NCBI GenBank assembly: GCA_032334235.1
Contig: JAVSGI010000005.1
Span: forward strand, 1,674,001 to 1,738,000
Length of the DNA: 64,000 bases
DNA from: Paracoccaceae bacterium Fryx2
GTDB lineage: Bacteria; Pseudomonadota; Alphaproteobacteria; Rhodobacterales; Rhodobacteraceae
Direction: 5' to 3'
The translations under genes were made by a program, and so were the position numbers. The notes under the pieces were generated by a model, which saw nothing but the letters and a program-made list of their open reading frames with translations, was not told where the DNA came from and made no database searches. Positions 40,303-52,978 of this stretch are shown one piece after another. The first letter of the stretch is position 1, and every line of letters begins with the position of its first letter.

Positions 40303-40809
40303 TCACAACCGGAAGCCCGGCGGATAGTCGTGCAGCCCGTCGAAATCATGCTTGCCGATCTCGACGCCGGCGGCGCGCAGGATGGCAAAGGCCATGGCGA
40401 CGTGAAACACGAAGTTCGGCATCCCGAACAGGTGCAGGAACGCCGCCCCGTCCTGGTCCAGCTCGGCAAAGCCCGCGCGGTGGCGGATGCGCCGGGCCTC
40501 TGCCCCGTCGAACGCCGCCGGGTCCAGTGCCAGCAGCGCGCCCCGTGTCGCCGCGATCCGGCGCCCCAGCCCGATCCGGTCCAGCGCCGGGTCGGGCAGC
40601 ACCGGCACCGCCTGCCCGGCCAGCGGATACGCAACCCGCAGCGCGAACCCCGCCGCCGTGGCGATCTGCTGCCCGGCGGTGAACATGTCGGGCACCAGCC
40701 GCGAGGCCAGCAACTGCTCGCGCCCCCGCACCTTGTCCAGCAACCCCTCCATCCGGTCGAGGTAGTGCAGGAACACCGGCACAGAGGCGGCGAACAGCGG
40801 TGGTGTCAT
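40303..40809 (-). CDS. DUF1993 family protein
   Basis: A 168-residue protein matching DUF1993 (a DinB-like helical bundle): [32 protein letters not shown] and [25 protein letters not shown]. The family resembles metal-dependent DinB proteins but its role is unknown. ATG 40809 overlaps the aspS stop by four bases. Confidence 0.87.
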   Translation of the reverse strand: MTPPLFAASVPVFLHYLDRMEGLLDKVRGREQLLASRLVPDMFTAGQQIATAAGFALRVAYPLAGQAVPVLPDPALDRIGLGRRIAATRGALLALDPAAFDGAEARRIRHRAGFAELDQDGAAFLHLFGMPNFVFHVAMAFAILRAAGVEIGKHDFDGLHDYPPGFRL

Positions 40810-42707
40810 TCCTTCGGCACCACCCGCAGACCCAGTTCGCGCAACTGCGCGTTCAGCGGTTCGGACGGCGCGCCCATCAGCAGGTCTTCGGCGCGCTGGT
40901 TCATCGGGAACATGATGACCTCGCGGATGTTCGCCTCGTCGGCCAGCAGCATCACGATCCGGTCGATCCCCGCTGCACAACCGCCGTGCGGCGGCGCGCC
41001 GTAGCGGAACGCCTTGACCATGCCGCCAAACCGCTTTTCCACCTCCGACGCGGGGTAGCCCGCCAGTTCGAACGCCTTGAACATGATCTCGGGCTTGTGG
41101 TTGCGGATGCCGCCACTGATCAACTCATAGCCGTTGCAGGCCAGATCATACTGATAGGCATAGACTTTCAGCGGGTCGCCGTTGAGCGCCTCAAGCCCCC
41201 CCTGCGGCATCGAGAACGGGTTGTGGCTGAAGTCGATCTTGCCCTCGTCGGTCTTCTCGTACATCGGGAAATCGACGATCCAGGCGAAGCGGAAGCAGTT
41301 CTCCTCGGTCAGCTTCAACTCACGCCCGATCTCGTTGCGCGCCCGCCCCGCCACCGCCTCGAACTGCTCCGGCTTGCCGCCAAGGAAGAAGGCCGCGTCG
41401 CCCACGCCAAGGCCGAGTTGCTGGCGGATGGCTTCGGTCCGCTCGGGTCCGATGTTCTTGGCCAATGGGCCTGCGGCTTCCATCCATGTCTGCGCGCGGT
41501 CATCATAGAAAAGCCCGACTTCGAGGGCAGCCTGCCTCTGCGTCGGATCAGTGGGATCGACAGGCCCCATTCCCCAACCGTTACCAATATCTTCGCGCGA
41601 TGGACCGGAAGGGTTGTCGCCTCGATCCCGCCAGAAGATATACCCCATCCCCGGCAGCCCTTCCTTCTGGGCAAAGGCGTTCATCCGGTCGCAGAACTTG
41701 CGGCTGCCCCCCCCGGGCGCCGGAATCGCGCGCACCTCGGTGCCCTCGTTTTCCAGCAGTTTCGCGAAAATCGCGAAGCCAGACCCCCGGAAATGCTCGG
41801 AAACCTCCTGCATCCGGATCGGGTTGCGCAGGTCGGGCTTGTCGCTGCCATACCATTTCAGGCTGTCGCGATAGGCGATCAGCGGCCAGTCGGCATAGAC
41901 CTTCTTTTCCGGCGCGAATTCCTCGAAGATGCCCTGCACCACCGGCTGCACGGCGGCAAACACGTCCGCCTGTTCGACAAAACTCATCTCGATATCAAGC
42001 TGGTAGAAATCGGTGGGGCTGCGGTCGGCGCGCGGGTCTTCGTCGCGGAAACAGGGCGCGATCTGGAAATAGCGGTCAAACCCGGCCACCATGATCAACT
42101 GCTTGAACTGCTGCGGCGCCTGCGGCAGGGCATAGAACTTGCCCGGATGCAGACGGGAAGGCACCAGGAAATCGCGCGCCCCTTCGGGGGAAGATGCGGT
42201 GATGATCGGCGTCTGGAACTCGGTGAACCCCTGATCCCACATCCGCTGCCGCATGGAACGCACCACGTTGGACCGCAGCATCATGTTGCCATGCAGCTTG
42301 TCGCGCCGCAGGTCCAGAAACCGATAGGTCAGCCGGGTTTCCTCGGGGTAATCGACCTCGCCGAACACCGGCATCGGCAATTCGTCCGCCGCCCCAAGCA
42401 CGGTGAAGCCCTTCGCATAAACCTCGATCTCGCCGGTCGGCAGCTTGGGGTTCACCAACCCGGCATCCCGCCCCTTCACCACGCCGTCGATCCGGATCAC
42501 CCATTCCGCCCGCACCGCCTCCAGCCCGGCAAAGGCGGCGCTGTCGGCGTCGGCGATCACCTGCGTGATGCCATAGTGGTCGCGCAGGTCGATGAACAGC
42601 ACCCCGCCATGGTCGCGCACCCGGTGAACCCAGCCCGAAAGCCGGACATCCTGTCCGACATGGCTCCGGTTCAGACCGGCACAAGTATGGCTGCGATAGG
42701 CGTGCAT
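40806..42707 (-). CDS. aspS: Aspartyl-tRNA synthetase with an unusual insertion
   Basis: Charges tRNA-Asp (and perhaps tRNA-Asn) in the cytoplasm. The N-terminal OB domain is [26 protein letters not shown], class II motif 2 is [10 protein letters not shown] and motif 3 is [18 protein letters not shown]. From ATG 42707 it has 633 residues, about 40 more than the roughly 590 I expect. The excess lies between FWRD and MEAAGP, about residues 357-403 (bases 41490-41640), and is in frame. Everything else is normal. Confidence 0.95.
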   Translation of the reverse strand: MHAYRSHTCAGLNRSHVGQDVRLSGWVHRVRDHGGVLFIDLRDHYGITQVIADADSAAFAGLEAVRAEWVIRIDGVVKGRDAGLVNPKLPTGEIEVYAKGFTVLGAADELPMPVFGEVDYPEETRLTYRFLDLRRDKLHGNMMLRSNVVRSMRQRMWDQGFTEFQTPIITASSPEGARDFLVPSRLHPGKFYALPQAPQQFKQLIMVAGFDRYFQIAPCFRDEDPRADRSPTDFYQLDIEMSFVEQADVFAAVQPVVQGIFEEFAPEKKVYADWPLIAYRDSLKWYGSDKPDLRNPIRMQEVSEHFRGSGFAIFAKLLENEGTEVRAIPAPGGGSRKFCDRMNAFAQKEGLPGMGYIFWRDRGDNPSGPSREDIGNGWGMGPVDPTDPTQRQAALEVGLFYDDRAQTWMEAAGPLAKNIGPERTEAIRQQLGLGVGDAAFFLGGKPEQFEAVAGRARNEIGRELKLTEENCFRFAWIVDFPMYEKTDEGKIDFSHNPFSMPQGGLEALNGDPLKVYAYQYDLACNGYELISGGIRNHKPEIMFKAFELAGYPASEVEKRFGGMVKAFRYGAPPHGGCAAGIDRIVMLLADEANIREVIMFPMNQRAEDLLMGAPSEPLNAQLRELGLRVVPKE

Positions 42708-42795
42708 CACGCTCCCCTTCCCGAGGCTTGAATTCGTCCGCGCCGATACACCCCGCCCAAGCGGCGAAGTCAAGTCCGCCCCCTTTGCTGCGGAT

Positions 42796-42878
42796 TTCAT
42801 CTTTGCCCAAATATCCCCGCCGGAGGCACCCGGCCGCACCGCCAGAGCCTCCGGCGGGGATATTTGGGCAAAGATGAA
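42796..42878. repeat. Long intergenic inverted repeat with 32-bp arms
   Basis: Bases 42796-42827 and 42847-42878 are exact reverse complements, 32 bp each, with a 19-base loop. It lies between the pabC stop and the aspS start, both minus strand. A one-arm copy (30 of 32 identical) sits at 2869-2900. It looks like a dispersed intergenic element that would fold into a very stable RNA hairpin; it might end the pabBC transcript. Confidence 0.85.
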
Positions 42879-42887
42879 TGGAAAGGA

Positions 42888-43487
42888 TCAGCCCACCCAG
42901 ACCGCAGGCATCAGCCCGCGCAGCGAATTGCCGACCCAGAGCTTCACGCGCGGCAGGTCGGCGGCGGCAAGCACCGCCTCGCGGGCCTTGCCTTCCAGCA
43001 GCAACTGCGCCCGCAGCACGCCGGGCAGCAGGCCGCAGGTCACGGGCGGGGTGCAGAGCCCGGCACCGGCGTCGAAGAACAGCGTGGTGATGGAGCCGTC
43101 GCACACCTCGTCGCGTTCGTTGCTGAAGATTGCCTCGTCCGACCAGGGGGGCAGGGCGGCGCGGGCGGCGTCATAGGCGGCGCGTCGTGTGGACTTGAGC
43201 CTCAGCCAGGGGTCGGCAGAGGCCAGCGGCGCCAGCGCGGGCGTCAACCGCCACAGCGGCGGCGAGGGGGGCAGCGGGGCGGCGGTGACTTCCAGCCGCC
43301 CCGCGCCGTCCAGCGTCAGCCGGACCCGCGATGGCTCCGACCCGACCGCCGCACGCAGGGCACGGGCGGCCGCCTGCGGGTCGCAGGCAAGGCCGAGGCA
43401 CGCCACCCCCGCCGCCAGACGCGCCAGATGCAGCGGCAACCGGGCGAAGGCCGTGCCATCCCACCCCAGCGTCTCGATCAGCTTCAC
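42888..43487 (-). CDS. pabC: Aminotransferase class IV (aminodeoxychorismate lyase-like)
   Basis: A 199-residue PLP enzyme of fold-type IV, smaller than usual (about 260-280). LKSTRRAAYDAARAAL holds the likely PLP lysine, followed by DEAIFSNERDEVCDGSITTLFF and LLPGVLRAQLL. PabC releases 4-aminobenzoate from aminodeoxychorismate for folate. GTG 43487 overlaps the pabB stop (GTGA), supporting coupling and the assignment. The start is not certain because the upstream frame is antisense-like. Confidence 0.8.
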   Translation of the reverse strand: MKLIETLGWDGTAFARLPLHLARLAAGVACLGLACDPQAAARALRAAVGSEPSRVRLTLDGAGRLEVTAAPLPPSPPLWRLTPALAPLASADPWLRLKSTRRAAYDAARAALPPWSDEAIFSNERDEVCDGSITTLFFDAGAGLCTPPVTCGLLPGVLRAQLLLEGKAREAVLAAADLPRVKLWVGNSLRGLMPAVWVG

Positions 43488-44644
43488 GTCCGGCAGATCG
43501 CCGCCGCCACGAACCGGGCTTTCCACAGTGCCTCCTCCCATTCCCCCTCTGCGGTCGAGCCATGCGTGACGCCGCCGCCGACATTCAGCGTCACCGCCGG
43601 CCCCGCCACCGACAGCGTCCGGATCGCCACCGAGAAATCGGCCCGCCCGTCCGGCGCCATCCAGCCGACAGCACCGCAATAGACACCGCGCGGCCAGGGC
43701 TCGACCTCGCGGATGATCTGCATCGCCCGGATCTTCGGCGCGCCGGTCACCGACCCGCAGGGGAACAAAGCCGCCATCAGCCCCGCCAGCGTCGGCGGCG
43801 CGGCCAGATCGCCGACCACGGTCGAGGTCATCTGATGCACCGTCGCATAGCGTTCCATCGCGAACAGCGCGGGCACCCGGACCGAGCCCACCCGCGCCAG
43901 CCGCGCGATGTCGTTGCGCAACAGATCGACGATCATCAGGTTCTCGGCCCGGTCCTTTTCCGACACCTGCAGGGCCGCCGCAATCGCCGCGTCGCGCGCC
44001 GGGTCGGGGTCGCGGGGTGCGGTGCCCTTCATCGGGCGCGCCATGATCCGCCCGGCCGCATCGACCGCAAAGAACAGCTCGGGCGAGCGTGACACCACCA
44101 CCGCCCCGCCCAGATCGACGTAGGCGCCATGCCCCACCGCCCCGGTGCGCCGCAGCGCGCCGTAAAGGCCAAGCGGGCTGCCCGACACCAGGTCCGCCCG
44201 CATCGGGAAGGTCAGGTTCACCTGATAGCAGTCGCCCGCCGCGATATAGTCGCGCACCCGCGCCATCGCCGCGTCATAATCCGCGCGCGTGACCAGCGGT
44301 TCGGGCGCCGTCATGCAGGTGCCCAACCCCGCCTGATGCGCCAGCGCCAGCGTCGCGGCGGCATCCTGCGGGGCGTCGAACACGCCCATCCGCAGCAGCG
44401 GCGCGGGCCGCGCCCCGGGCATCAGGGGCACCAGCCGCGGTTCCAGCGCATAGCCCGCCTCGAACGCCACGAACCCCGCGATCCACGCGCCCCGCGCCCG
44501 CGCGGCATCCAGCGCCGCCATCGCCGGGCCAAGCTGGCAGGCTTCGACCGCCTCGACCACCGTTGCCGGGTTCTGAAACTGCACCGGCACGCCGTCCGGC
44601 CCGAATTCGCACAGGATCACGCGCTGTTCTTCCGTTGCCGCCAT
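43484..44644 (-). CDS. pabB: Aminodeoxychorismate synthase component I
   Basis: Adds ammonia to chorismate to give aminodeoxychorismate, the first step to 4-aminobenzoate. The 386-residue chorismate-binding domain includes GDCYQVNLTFPM, SRSPELFF, RPMKGTAPR, EKDRAENLMIVDLLRND, FPCGSVTGAPKIRAMQII and YCGAVGW, all standard. ATG 44644 (MAATEEQR) selected. No separate glutaminase domain is present in this protein. Confidence 0.92.
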   Translation of the reverse strand: MAATEEQRVILCEFGPDGVPVQFQNPATVVEAVEACQLGPAMAALDAARARGAWIAGFVAFEAGYALEPRLVPLMPGARPAPLLRMGVFDAPQDAAATLALAHQAGLGTCMTAPEPLVTRADYDAAMARVRDYIAAGDCYQVNLTFPMRADLVSGSPLGLYGALRRTGAVGHGAYVDLGGAVVVSRSPELFFAVDAAGRIMARPMKGTAPRDPDPARDAAIAAALQVSEKDRAENLMIVDLLRNDIARLARVGSVRVPALFAMERYATVHQMTSTVVGDLAAPPTLAGLMAALFPCGSVTGAPKIRAMQIIREVEPWPRGVYCGAVGWMAPDGRADFSVAIRTLSVAGPAVTLNVGGGVTHGSTAEGEWEEALWKARFVAAAICRT

Positions 44645-44811
44645 CGCCCGGCATCTAGCATGGGCGCTCCCCCCCTGCCAGCGCGGCGGCGACACTTCGG
44701 ATCAGGGTTGCGCCCCCCCGCCCCGTCCCTTAAACCCGCGCCAATTTGCCTGTCACTGTCGAATCCAGCCGGGGTCCATGGCCGCCGGAAACACTCATGC
44801 CGGGGGCCTCC

Positions 44812-48231
<3,420 letters not shown>

Positions 48232-48277
48232 GCGGTGCCAGATTTGTAACATCTATTCAATACGCGTTACATTAAAT

Positions 48278-48306
48278 TTGACTTGCTGTCGTCGCACAGC
48301 TTTAAG
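48278..48306 (+). promoter_or_regulatory. Sigma-70-like promoter
   Basis: TTGACT at 48278-48283, a 17-base spacer and TTTAAG at 48301-48306 resemble a -35/-10 pair in an AT-rich patch, 24 bases before the small hydrophobic ORF. Confidence 0.4.
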
Positions 48307-48329
48307 TTGGCTGGGAACGAACACTGCGG

Positions 48330-48418
48330 ATGGCGGTCGACGCACTATTCGGGAGATTTATTCTGATCATCGCCAGTATCATCGGATTTATCGTTATTAT
48401 TGCCGTTCTGGTTCTAGC
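48330..48418 (+). pseudogene. Small membrane-protein ORF, cut by IS5
   Basis: ATG 48330 opens a frame of strongly hydrophobic residues (MAVDALFGRF, then ILIIASIIGFIVIIAVLVLA), probably a membrane anchor. After 29 native codons it runs into the IS5 left terminus at 48419 and then reads IS sequence to 48542. The rest of the gene is missing. The parent family cannot be named. Confidence 0.45.
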
Positions 48419-49468
48419 GGCTCTGTTGCACAAATCGGGTGACAGACAGATCTCCCCTTTCCCTGGACAGACTCATCCCACGGCTTCAGTGACGGGTATA
48501 CCGAGCGCCGTGAAGCCGTTCAGCACGGCTACACGGACCTGAAACTCGGCGACCTGACGGTCAAAGTCCCGCGCCATGAGGCGCTGACCCAGCAATTTGA
48601 CGCAGTGCATCTTCGTCTCGACGCGGCTTCGGCGGTGATAACCGCTCCATCGTCGCCAGATGGTTCGGCCGAAGCGTTTCGACGCGCGTAGGGCTTCGTT
48701 GCGGGCGATTGCCCCGGGGGTGTCGGGCTTCCATGGCTTGGCGTTCTTGCGGGGCGGAATGATGGCGGCCGCACCGCGGGCGGCGATGGCGTCGTGACAC
48801 TTGCGTGTGTCGAAGGCGCCATCAGCGGTGACGCTGGCGATCTCCTGATCGGGCGGGATCTGGTCGAGCAGTTCGGGCAGCATCGGCGCGTCACCGACAT
48901 CGCAGGTGGTGAACTCGGCTGCGCGGATTTCCAGTGTTTTCTCGTCTATCCCGATGTGAATCTTGCGCCAGACCCGACGTTTGGTGCCGCCGTGCTTGCG
49001 CGCATTCCATTCACCTTCGCCTTCAACCTTGATCCCGGTGCTATCGATCAGAAGATGCAGCGGGCCTTGCGAGCCGCGGTGGGGGATGTTGACCTTCAGG
49101 GTCTTCTGGCGACGGCTCAGCGTGCTGAAATTGGGCACAGCCCAATCCAAATCGATGAGCCCCAGCAGGCTTTCGACGAAGCCAGTCGTCTGTCTGAGCG
49201 CCATGCCAAACAACACCTTGATGGTCAGGCAGGTCTGGATCGCGGCATCGCTATAGTCAGGCTGTCGGCCGCGCTTACCTGTCGGCGCAGCCTCCCAGAT
49301 CATGGCGGTATCAAACCAGATCGTCAGCGAGCCGCGGCGCTTCAGCGCTTCGTTATAGGCGGGCCAGTTCCTGGTCTTGTAGGCGGGGGGTATGGGTCTG
49401 CTCATGCCGTCCAGCTACCACGCTGGATTCACAAGATGAATCCCTCACGGGATTTGTGCAACAGAGCC
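48419..49468 (-). mobile_element. IS5-family insertion sequence
   Basis: An 18-bp perfect terminal inverted repeat starts GGCTCTGTTGCACAAATC (48419-48436) and is mirrored at 49451-49468. The 1050-bp element holds one intact transposase on the minus strand. The left flank ends TCTAGC and the right flank begins CCTCTG, so no clear target duplication is visible. The two sides belong to unrelated genes, which points to a deletion or rearrangement. Confidence 0.9.
48473..49405 (-). CDS. IS5-family transposase
   Basis: A 310-residue DDE transposase. The catalytic aspartates are in LLIDSTGIKVEGEGEW and VTADGAFDTRKCHD, and the Glu in YHRRSRVETKMHCVKLLGQRL, the typical Y-R-E signature of IS5. The frame is complete, so the element may still move. 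Confidence 0.93.
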   Translation of the reverse strand: MSRPIPPAYKTRNWPAYNEALKRRGSLTIWFDTAMIWEAAPTGKRGRQPDYSDAAIQTCLTIKVLFGMALRQTTGFVESLLGLIDLDWAVPNFSTLSRRQKTLKVNIPHRGSQGPLHLLIDSTGIKVEGEGEWNARKHGGTKRRVWRKIHIGIDEKTLEIRAAEFTTCDVGDAPMLPELLDQIPPDQEIASVTADGAFDTRKCHDAIAARGAAAIIPPRKNAKPWKPDTPGAIARNEALRASKRFGRTIWRRWSGYHRRSRVETKMHCVKLLGQRLMARDFDRQVAEFQVRVAVLNGFTALGIPVTEAVG

Positions 49469-50314
49469 CCTCTGCGGTGATGCTCAAGCGCGACAAGCTT
49501 GCCGAACTGGCCGACGCCGGGCTGAACCATGTCCAGATCAGCTTCCAGGGGCTCCGAACCCGGCGTGGCCGACCGCGTCGGCGGCTACCGCAACGGCCAT
49601 GCCCGAAAGCTGGAGGTGGCGGGCTGGACCCGCGCGCTCGACCTGCCGCTGACGGTCAACGCCGTGATGCACCGCCAGAACCTGCACCAGCTGCCCGACA
49701 TGATCGAGATGGCGCTGGACCTTGGCGCCGCGCGGATCGAGGTTGCCAATGTCCAGTATTACGGCTGGGCGCTGAAGAACCGCCACGCCCTGATCCCGAC
49801 CCGCGAACAGGTCGAAGACTGCAACCGCATCGTCGAGGAGGCCCGCGCCCGCCTGCACGGCGTGCTGGAAATCGACTATGTGATCCCCGACTACTACGCC
49901 CTGCGCCCCAAGCAGTGCATGGGCGGCTGGGGGCGGCAGTTCTTCAACATCTCGCCCGCGGGCAAGGTGCTGCCCTGCCACGCCGCCGAAAGCATCACCG
50001 GGATGGAATTCGAGTCCGTCCGCAGCAACCGCTCGATCCGCTGGATCTGGGACCACTCGGCCGCCTTCAACGCCTATCGCGGCACCGGCTGGATGCCCGA
50101 ACCGTGCCGCAGTTGCGACTACCGCGAGGTCGATTTCGGCGGCTGCCGCTGCCAGGCCTTCGCGCTGACCGGCAACGCGGGCAACACCGACCCGGCCTGC
50201 GCCCTGTCACCGCACCATGCCACGATCTTCGATCTGGGCGAAACCGAGGCGACGGGCGACCGCAACGCCTTTCTCTACCGCAACTTTTCCGGCGGGTCGG
50301 CAGAGCAGGCGTGA
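49469..50314 (+). pseudogene. pqqE: pqqE (PQQ synthesis radical SAM protein), truncated and frameshifted
   Basis: PqqE joins Glu and Tyr of the PqqA peptide in making the cofactor PQQ. Roughly the first 85-90 codons, including the radical-SAM cysteine loop, are replaced by IS5. The remaining first part reads LKRDKLAELADAGLNHVQISFQG; then a GGGG run (49548-49551) has one G too many. After the shift the other frame continues with SEPGVADRVGGY, YYGWALKNR, CMGGWGRQFFNISPAGKVLPCHAAES and CRSCDYREVDFGGCRCQAFALTG, which are the C-terminal iron-sulfur region. The gene cannot work. Confidence 0.88.
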
Positions 50315-51212
50315 ACGACGGCCTCCATCTGGATGTGGGTGACGGCCATGCCATCCGGGTCTTGCCCTTTGGCAACCCGGCGGGCGTGCCGGTCGTCTGC
50401 CTGCACGGCGGGCCGGGCAGCGGCTGTTCGCCCGAAATGCAGAGCCTGTTCGATGCGGCGCGGCACCGGGTGGTATTCATCGACCAGCGCGGCGCGGGGC
50501 AAAGCCTGCCCGCCCGGTCGCGCCATGCCAACACCACGGCGCATCTGATCGCCGACATGGAACGGGTGCGCGCGCATCTTGGCATCGACCGCTGGCTGGT
50601 GGTCGGCGGGTCATGGGGGGTGACGCTGGCGCTGGCCTATGCCCAGACCCACCCTTCGCGCGTCACCGGCCTTGCCCTGCGCGCCACCTTCCTCGGCACC
50701 CGCGCCGAGCTTGACTGGGCCTTCCGCGCAGCACTTGCCGCCTTTCAGCCCGCGCTGCACGACGCGCTGTTCGCCCTTGTGGCCCCCGCCGACCGGCACG
50801 ACCCGCTGCGCGCGGTCTGGCGCCTGATCCTGCACCCCGACCCGGCCGTGCACGCCCCGGCGGTGCGCGCCTTCTACCGGGCCGAACGCGCCCTGTCGCA
50901 GCTTGGCACCCCTGCCCCCTTGCCCGACGAAGCCCCGCTGCCCGCCACACCCTTCATGGAGGCGCATTATTTCCTGAACGACTGCTTTCTGCCCCCCGAC
51001 TCCCTGCTGGCCGGGGCCGACCGTCTGGCGGGCGTTCCGGGCATCATGGTGCAGGCCCGGCTTGACCTGCTCTGCCCGCCGCGGATGTCGCACCGCCTTG
51101 CGCCCATTGGCCGCAATCGCAGGTCCGGCTCGTCGAGGCGGCGGGCCATGCCCTGAGCCACCCGCCGGTGTTCGCCGCCCTGCGGCATGCGGTGGCCGAT
51201 CTGACGGCCTGA
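50311..51212 (+). pseudogene. Proline iminopeptidase-like alpha/beta hydrolase, frameshifted at the 3' end
   Basis: A proline-iminopeptidase-type hydrolase with HGGPGSG (oxyanion loop) and VVGGSWGVTLALAYAQ (nucleophile Ser). GTG 50311 overlaps the pqqE stop. The open frame ends at 51156, but one base is missing near CCC 51103-51105. The other frame then encodes HWPQSQVRLVEAAGHALSHP and ends at 51212. The catalytic His in AAGHALS is therefore lost from the translated protein. I recall such hydrolases sitting after pqqE in some PQQ clusters. Confidence 0.75.
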
Positions 51213-51216
51213 TCCC

Positions 51217-51669
51217 TCACTCCTGCAGGAACTGCCGGGTGCGCGACAGGCGGCTCTTGATCGTGCCGACCGCCACGCCCATCCGTTCCGCGATCTCTTT
51301 CTGGCTCAGTCCGTCGATCACGCTCAGCCGCAGCACCGCCCGGTCGCAGGGCCGCACCTGGCCCAGCTTGCCGACAATCTCGATCAGTTCCATGTGATCG
51401 TCCTGCCGCGCCGCATGGCTGGCGGTCGCATGGGCCTCGGTCAGCGATTCATGCGGGCCGCGGCGCTGACGCTGGCGGTGGCTGTCGATCATGATGTTGC
51501 GCAGGATCGTGAACAGCCAGCGCCGCAACTGGGTGCCGCTTTCATACTGGCTGCGCCGCGTCAGGGCCCGCACCAGACAGTCCTGCACCAGATCGTCGGC
51601 ATCATGCAGGCTCCCGGTCAGCGACAGCGCATAGCGACGCAGATGGGGCATCTCGGCCTCCAGAAGCAC
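51217..51669 (-). CDS. ECF-type RNA polymerase sigma factor
   Basis: A 150-residue sigma-70 family protein. Region 2 is MPHLRRYALSLTGSLHDADDLVQDCLVRAL and RRWLFTILRNIMIDSHR; region 4 is LRLSVIDGLSQKEIAERMGVAVGTIKSRLSRTRQFL. Starts: a GTG at 51669 (VLLEAEMPHLRR) or the ATG at 51651. The IS3 element begins only 15 bases upstream, so its promoter and ribosome site are displaced and expression is doubtful. No anti-sigma gene is adjacent. Confidence 0.87.
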   Translation of the reverse strand: MLLEAEMPHLRRYALSLTGSLHDADDLVQDCLVRALTRRSQYESGTQLRRWLFTILRNIMIDSHRQRQRRGPHESLTEAHATASHAARQDDHMELIEIVGKLGQVRPCDRAVLRLSVIDGLSQKEIAERMGVAVGTIKSRLSRTRQFLQE

Positions 51670-51734
51670 GCCGAATGGCAGGTTGAACCGCCCCGGGTTT
51701 ACCGGAGGGCAAAACTCTCGGAGAATTGCCCGTT

Positions 51735-52076
51735 ATGGAACAGACCTCAAAGAAGAAGACCTCGAAGCCGTATTCACCTGAGTTCCGCGAGCGTGCGGTG
51801 CGGCTGGCGATGGAACACCGCGATGATTATCAGAGCGAGGCTGCGGCGCTGACGGCGATTGCAGGTAAATTGGGCTGTTCGACGGACAGCCTTCGCGTCT
51901 GGATGCGACAGGTCCAGCGCGATGGTGGCGAACGGCCGGGACCTACCAGCGCTGAGATCGCGCGGATCAAAGAGCTTGAGCGCGAGAACCGGGAACTGCG
52001 GCAAGCGAACGAGATTCTGCGCAAAGCTTCAGCGTATTTTGCCCAGGCGGAGCTCGACCGCCCGTTTCGCAAATGA
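51735..52076 (+). CDS. IS3-family transposase OrfA
   Basis: A 113-residue helix-turn-helix protein that binds the IS ends. It opens MEQTSKKKTSKPYSPEFRERAVRLA, has the HTH segment IAGKLGCSTDSLRVWMRQ and a leucine-zipper-like helix ELERENRELRQANEILRKAS. Its stop overlaps the orfB start (ATGA), so OrfB could be made by coupling as well as by frameshifting. ATG 51735 replaces a weaker TTG upstream. Confidence 0.92.
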   Translation: MEQTSKKKTSKPYSPEFRERAVRLAMEHRDDYQSEAAALTAIAGKLGCSTDSLRVWMRQVQRDGGERPGPTSAEIARIKELERENRELRQANEILRKASAYFAQAELDRPFRK

Positions 52077-52978
52077 CTGCTTTCATTGAGGAAAGCCGAG
52101 AGGCATTCGGGGTCGAGCCGATCTGCAGGGCACTGCAGTTTGCCCCTTCCACCTTTTATGACCGGCGGGCGATCATGCGTGATCCTGACCGGGCCTCGGC
52201 CCGGGCCAAATCGGATGCCGCCCTGAGCCTCAAGATCGACGCGGCCTGGGATGCCAACCGCAAGCTCTATGGCGCGCGGAAGATCTGGCATGTTTTGCGA
52301 CGGCAGGGTGAAGACGCCGCCCGCTGCACCGTGGAACGATTGATGCGCCATCTGGGCATCAGGGGCGTGGTCCGTGGCAAGAAGGTCATCACGACCAATC
52401 CTGACACGTCTCTGCCTTGCCCGGACGACAAGGTGAACCGGCTGTTCATGGCGGATCGGCCGAACAAGCTGTGGGTTTCAGATTTCACCTATGTGCCCAC
52501 ATGGTCCGGCACCGTCTACGTGGCCTTCGTCATCGACGTCTTTGCACGTCGTATTGTCGGTTGGCGCGTCTCGACATCGATGAAGACCCAGTTTGTGCTC
52601 GACGCGCTGGAGCAAGCGATCTGGCAAAGAAAGACGCCGGATAACAAGAGCTTGGTCCACCATTCGGACCGCGGATCACAATACCTGTCGATCAAATACA
52701 CCGAACGCCTGGCCAAGGCCGAGATCGACCTTTCCGTTGGAACAGTTGGCGATGCCTATGACAACGCCTTGGCTGAATGCGTCATCGGCCTGTTCAAGAC
52801 AGAGGTCATCAACCAGATCGGCCCCTGGAAATCAATGCGCGAGGTCGAATGGGAAACGCTGAAATGGATCGATTGGTATAACAACCGCCGCCTGCTTGGC
52901 CCAATCGGATACATCCCACCCGCAGAAGCAGAGGAGGCGTTCTATGCAAACCTGAACTCACTCGATATGGTCGCGTAG
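52073..52978 (+). CDS. IS3-family transposase OrfB
   Basis: The DDE catalytic half, 301 residues. The integrase core shows DFTYVPTWSG (first Asp), HHSDRGSQY (second Asp) and NALAECVIGLFKTE (Glu). The N-terminal HTH_21 segment KLYGARKIWHVLRRQG precedes it. Complete frame. Confidence 0.94.
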   Translation: MTAFIEESREAFGVEPICRALQFAPSTFYDRRAIMRDPDRASARAKSDAALSLKIDAAWDANRKLYGARKIWHVLRRQGEDAARCTVERLMRHLGIRGVVRGKKVITTNPDTSLPCPDDKVNRLFMADRPNKLWVSDFTYVPTWSGTVYVAFVIDVFARRIVGWRVSTSMKTQFVLDALEQAIWQRKTPDNKSLVHHSDRGSQYLSIKYTERLAKAEIDLSVGTVGDAYDNALAECVIGLFKTEVINQIGPWKSMREVEWETLKWIDWYNNRRLLGPIGYIPPAEAEEAFYANLNSLDMVA

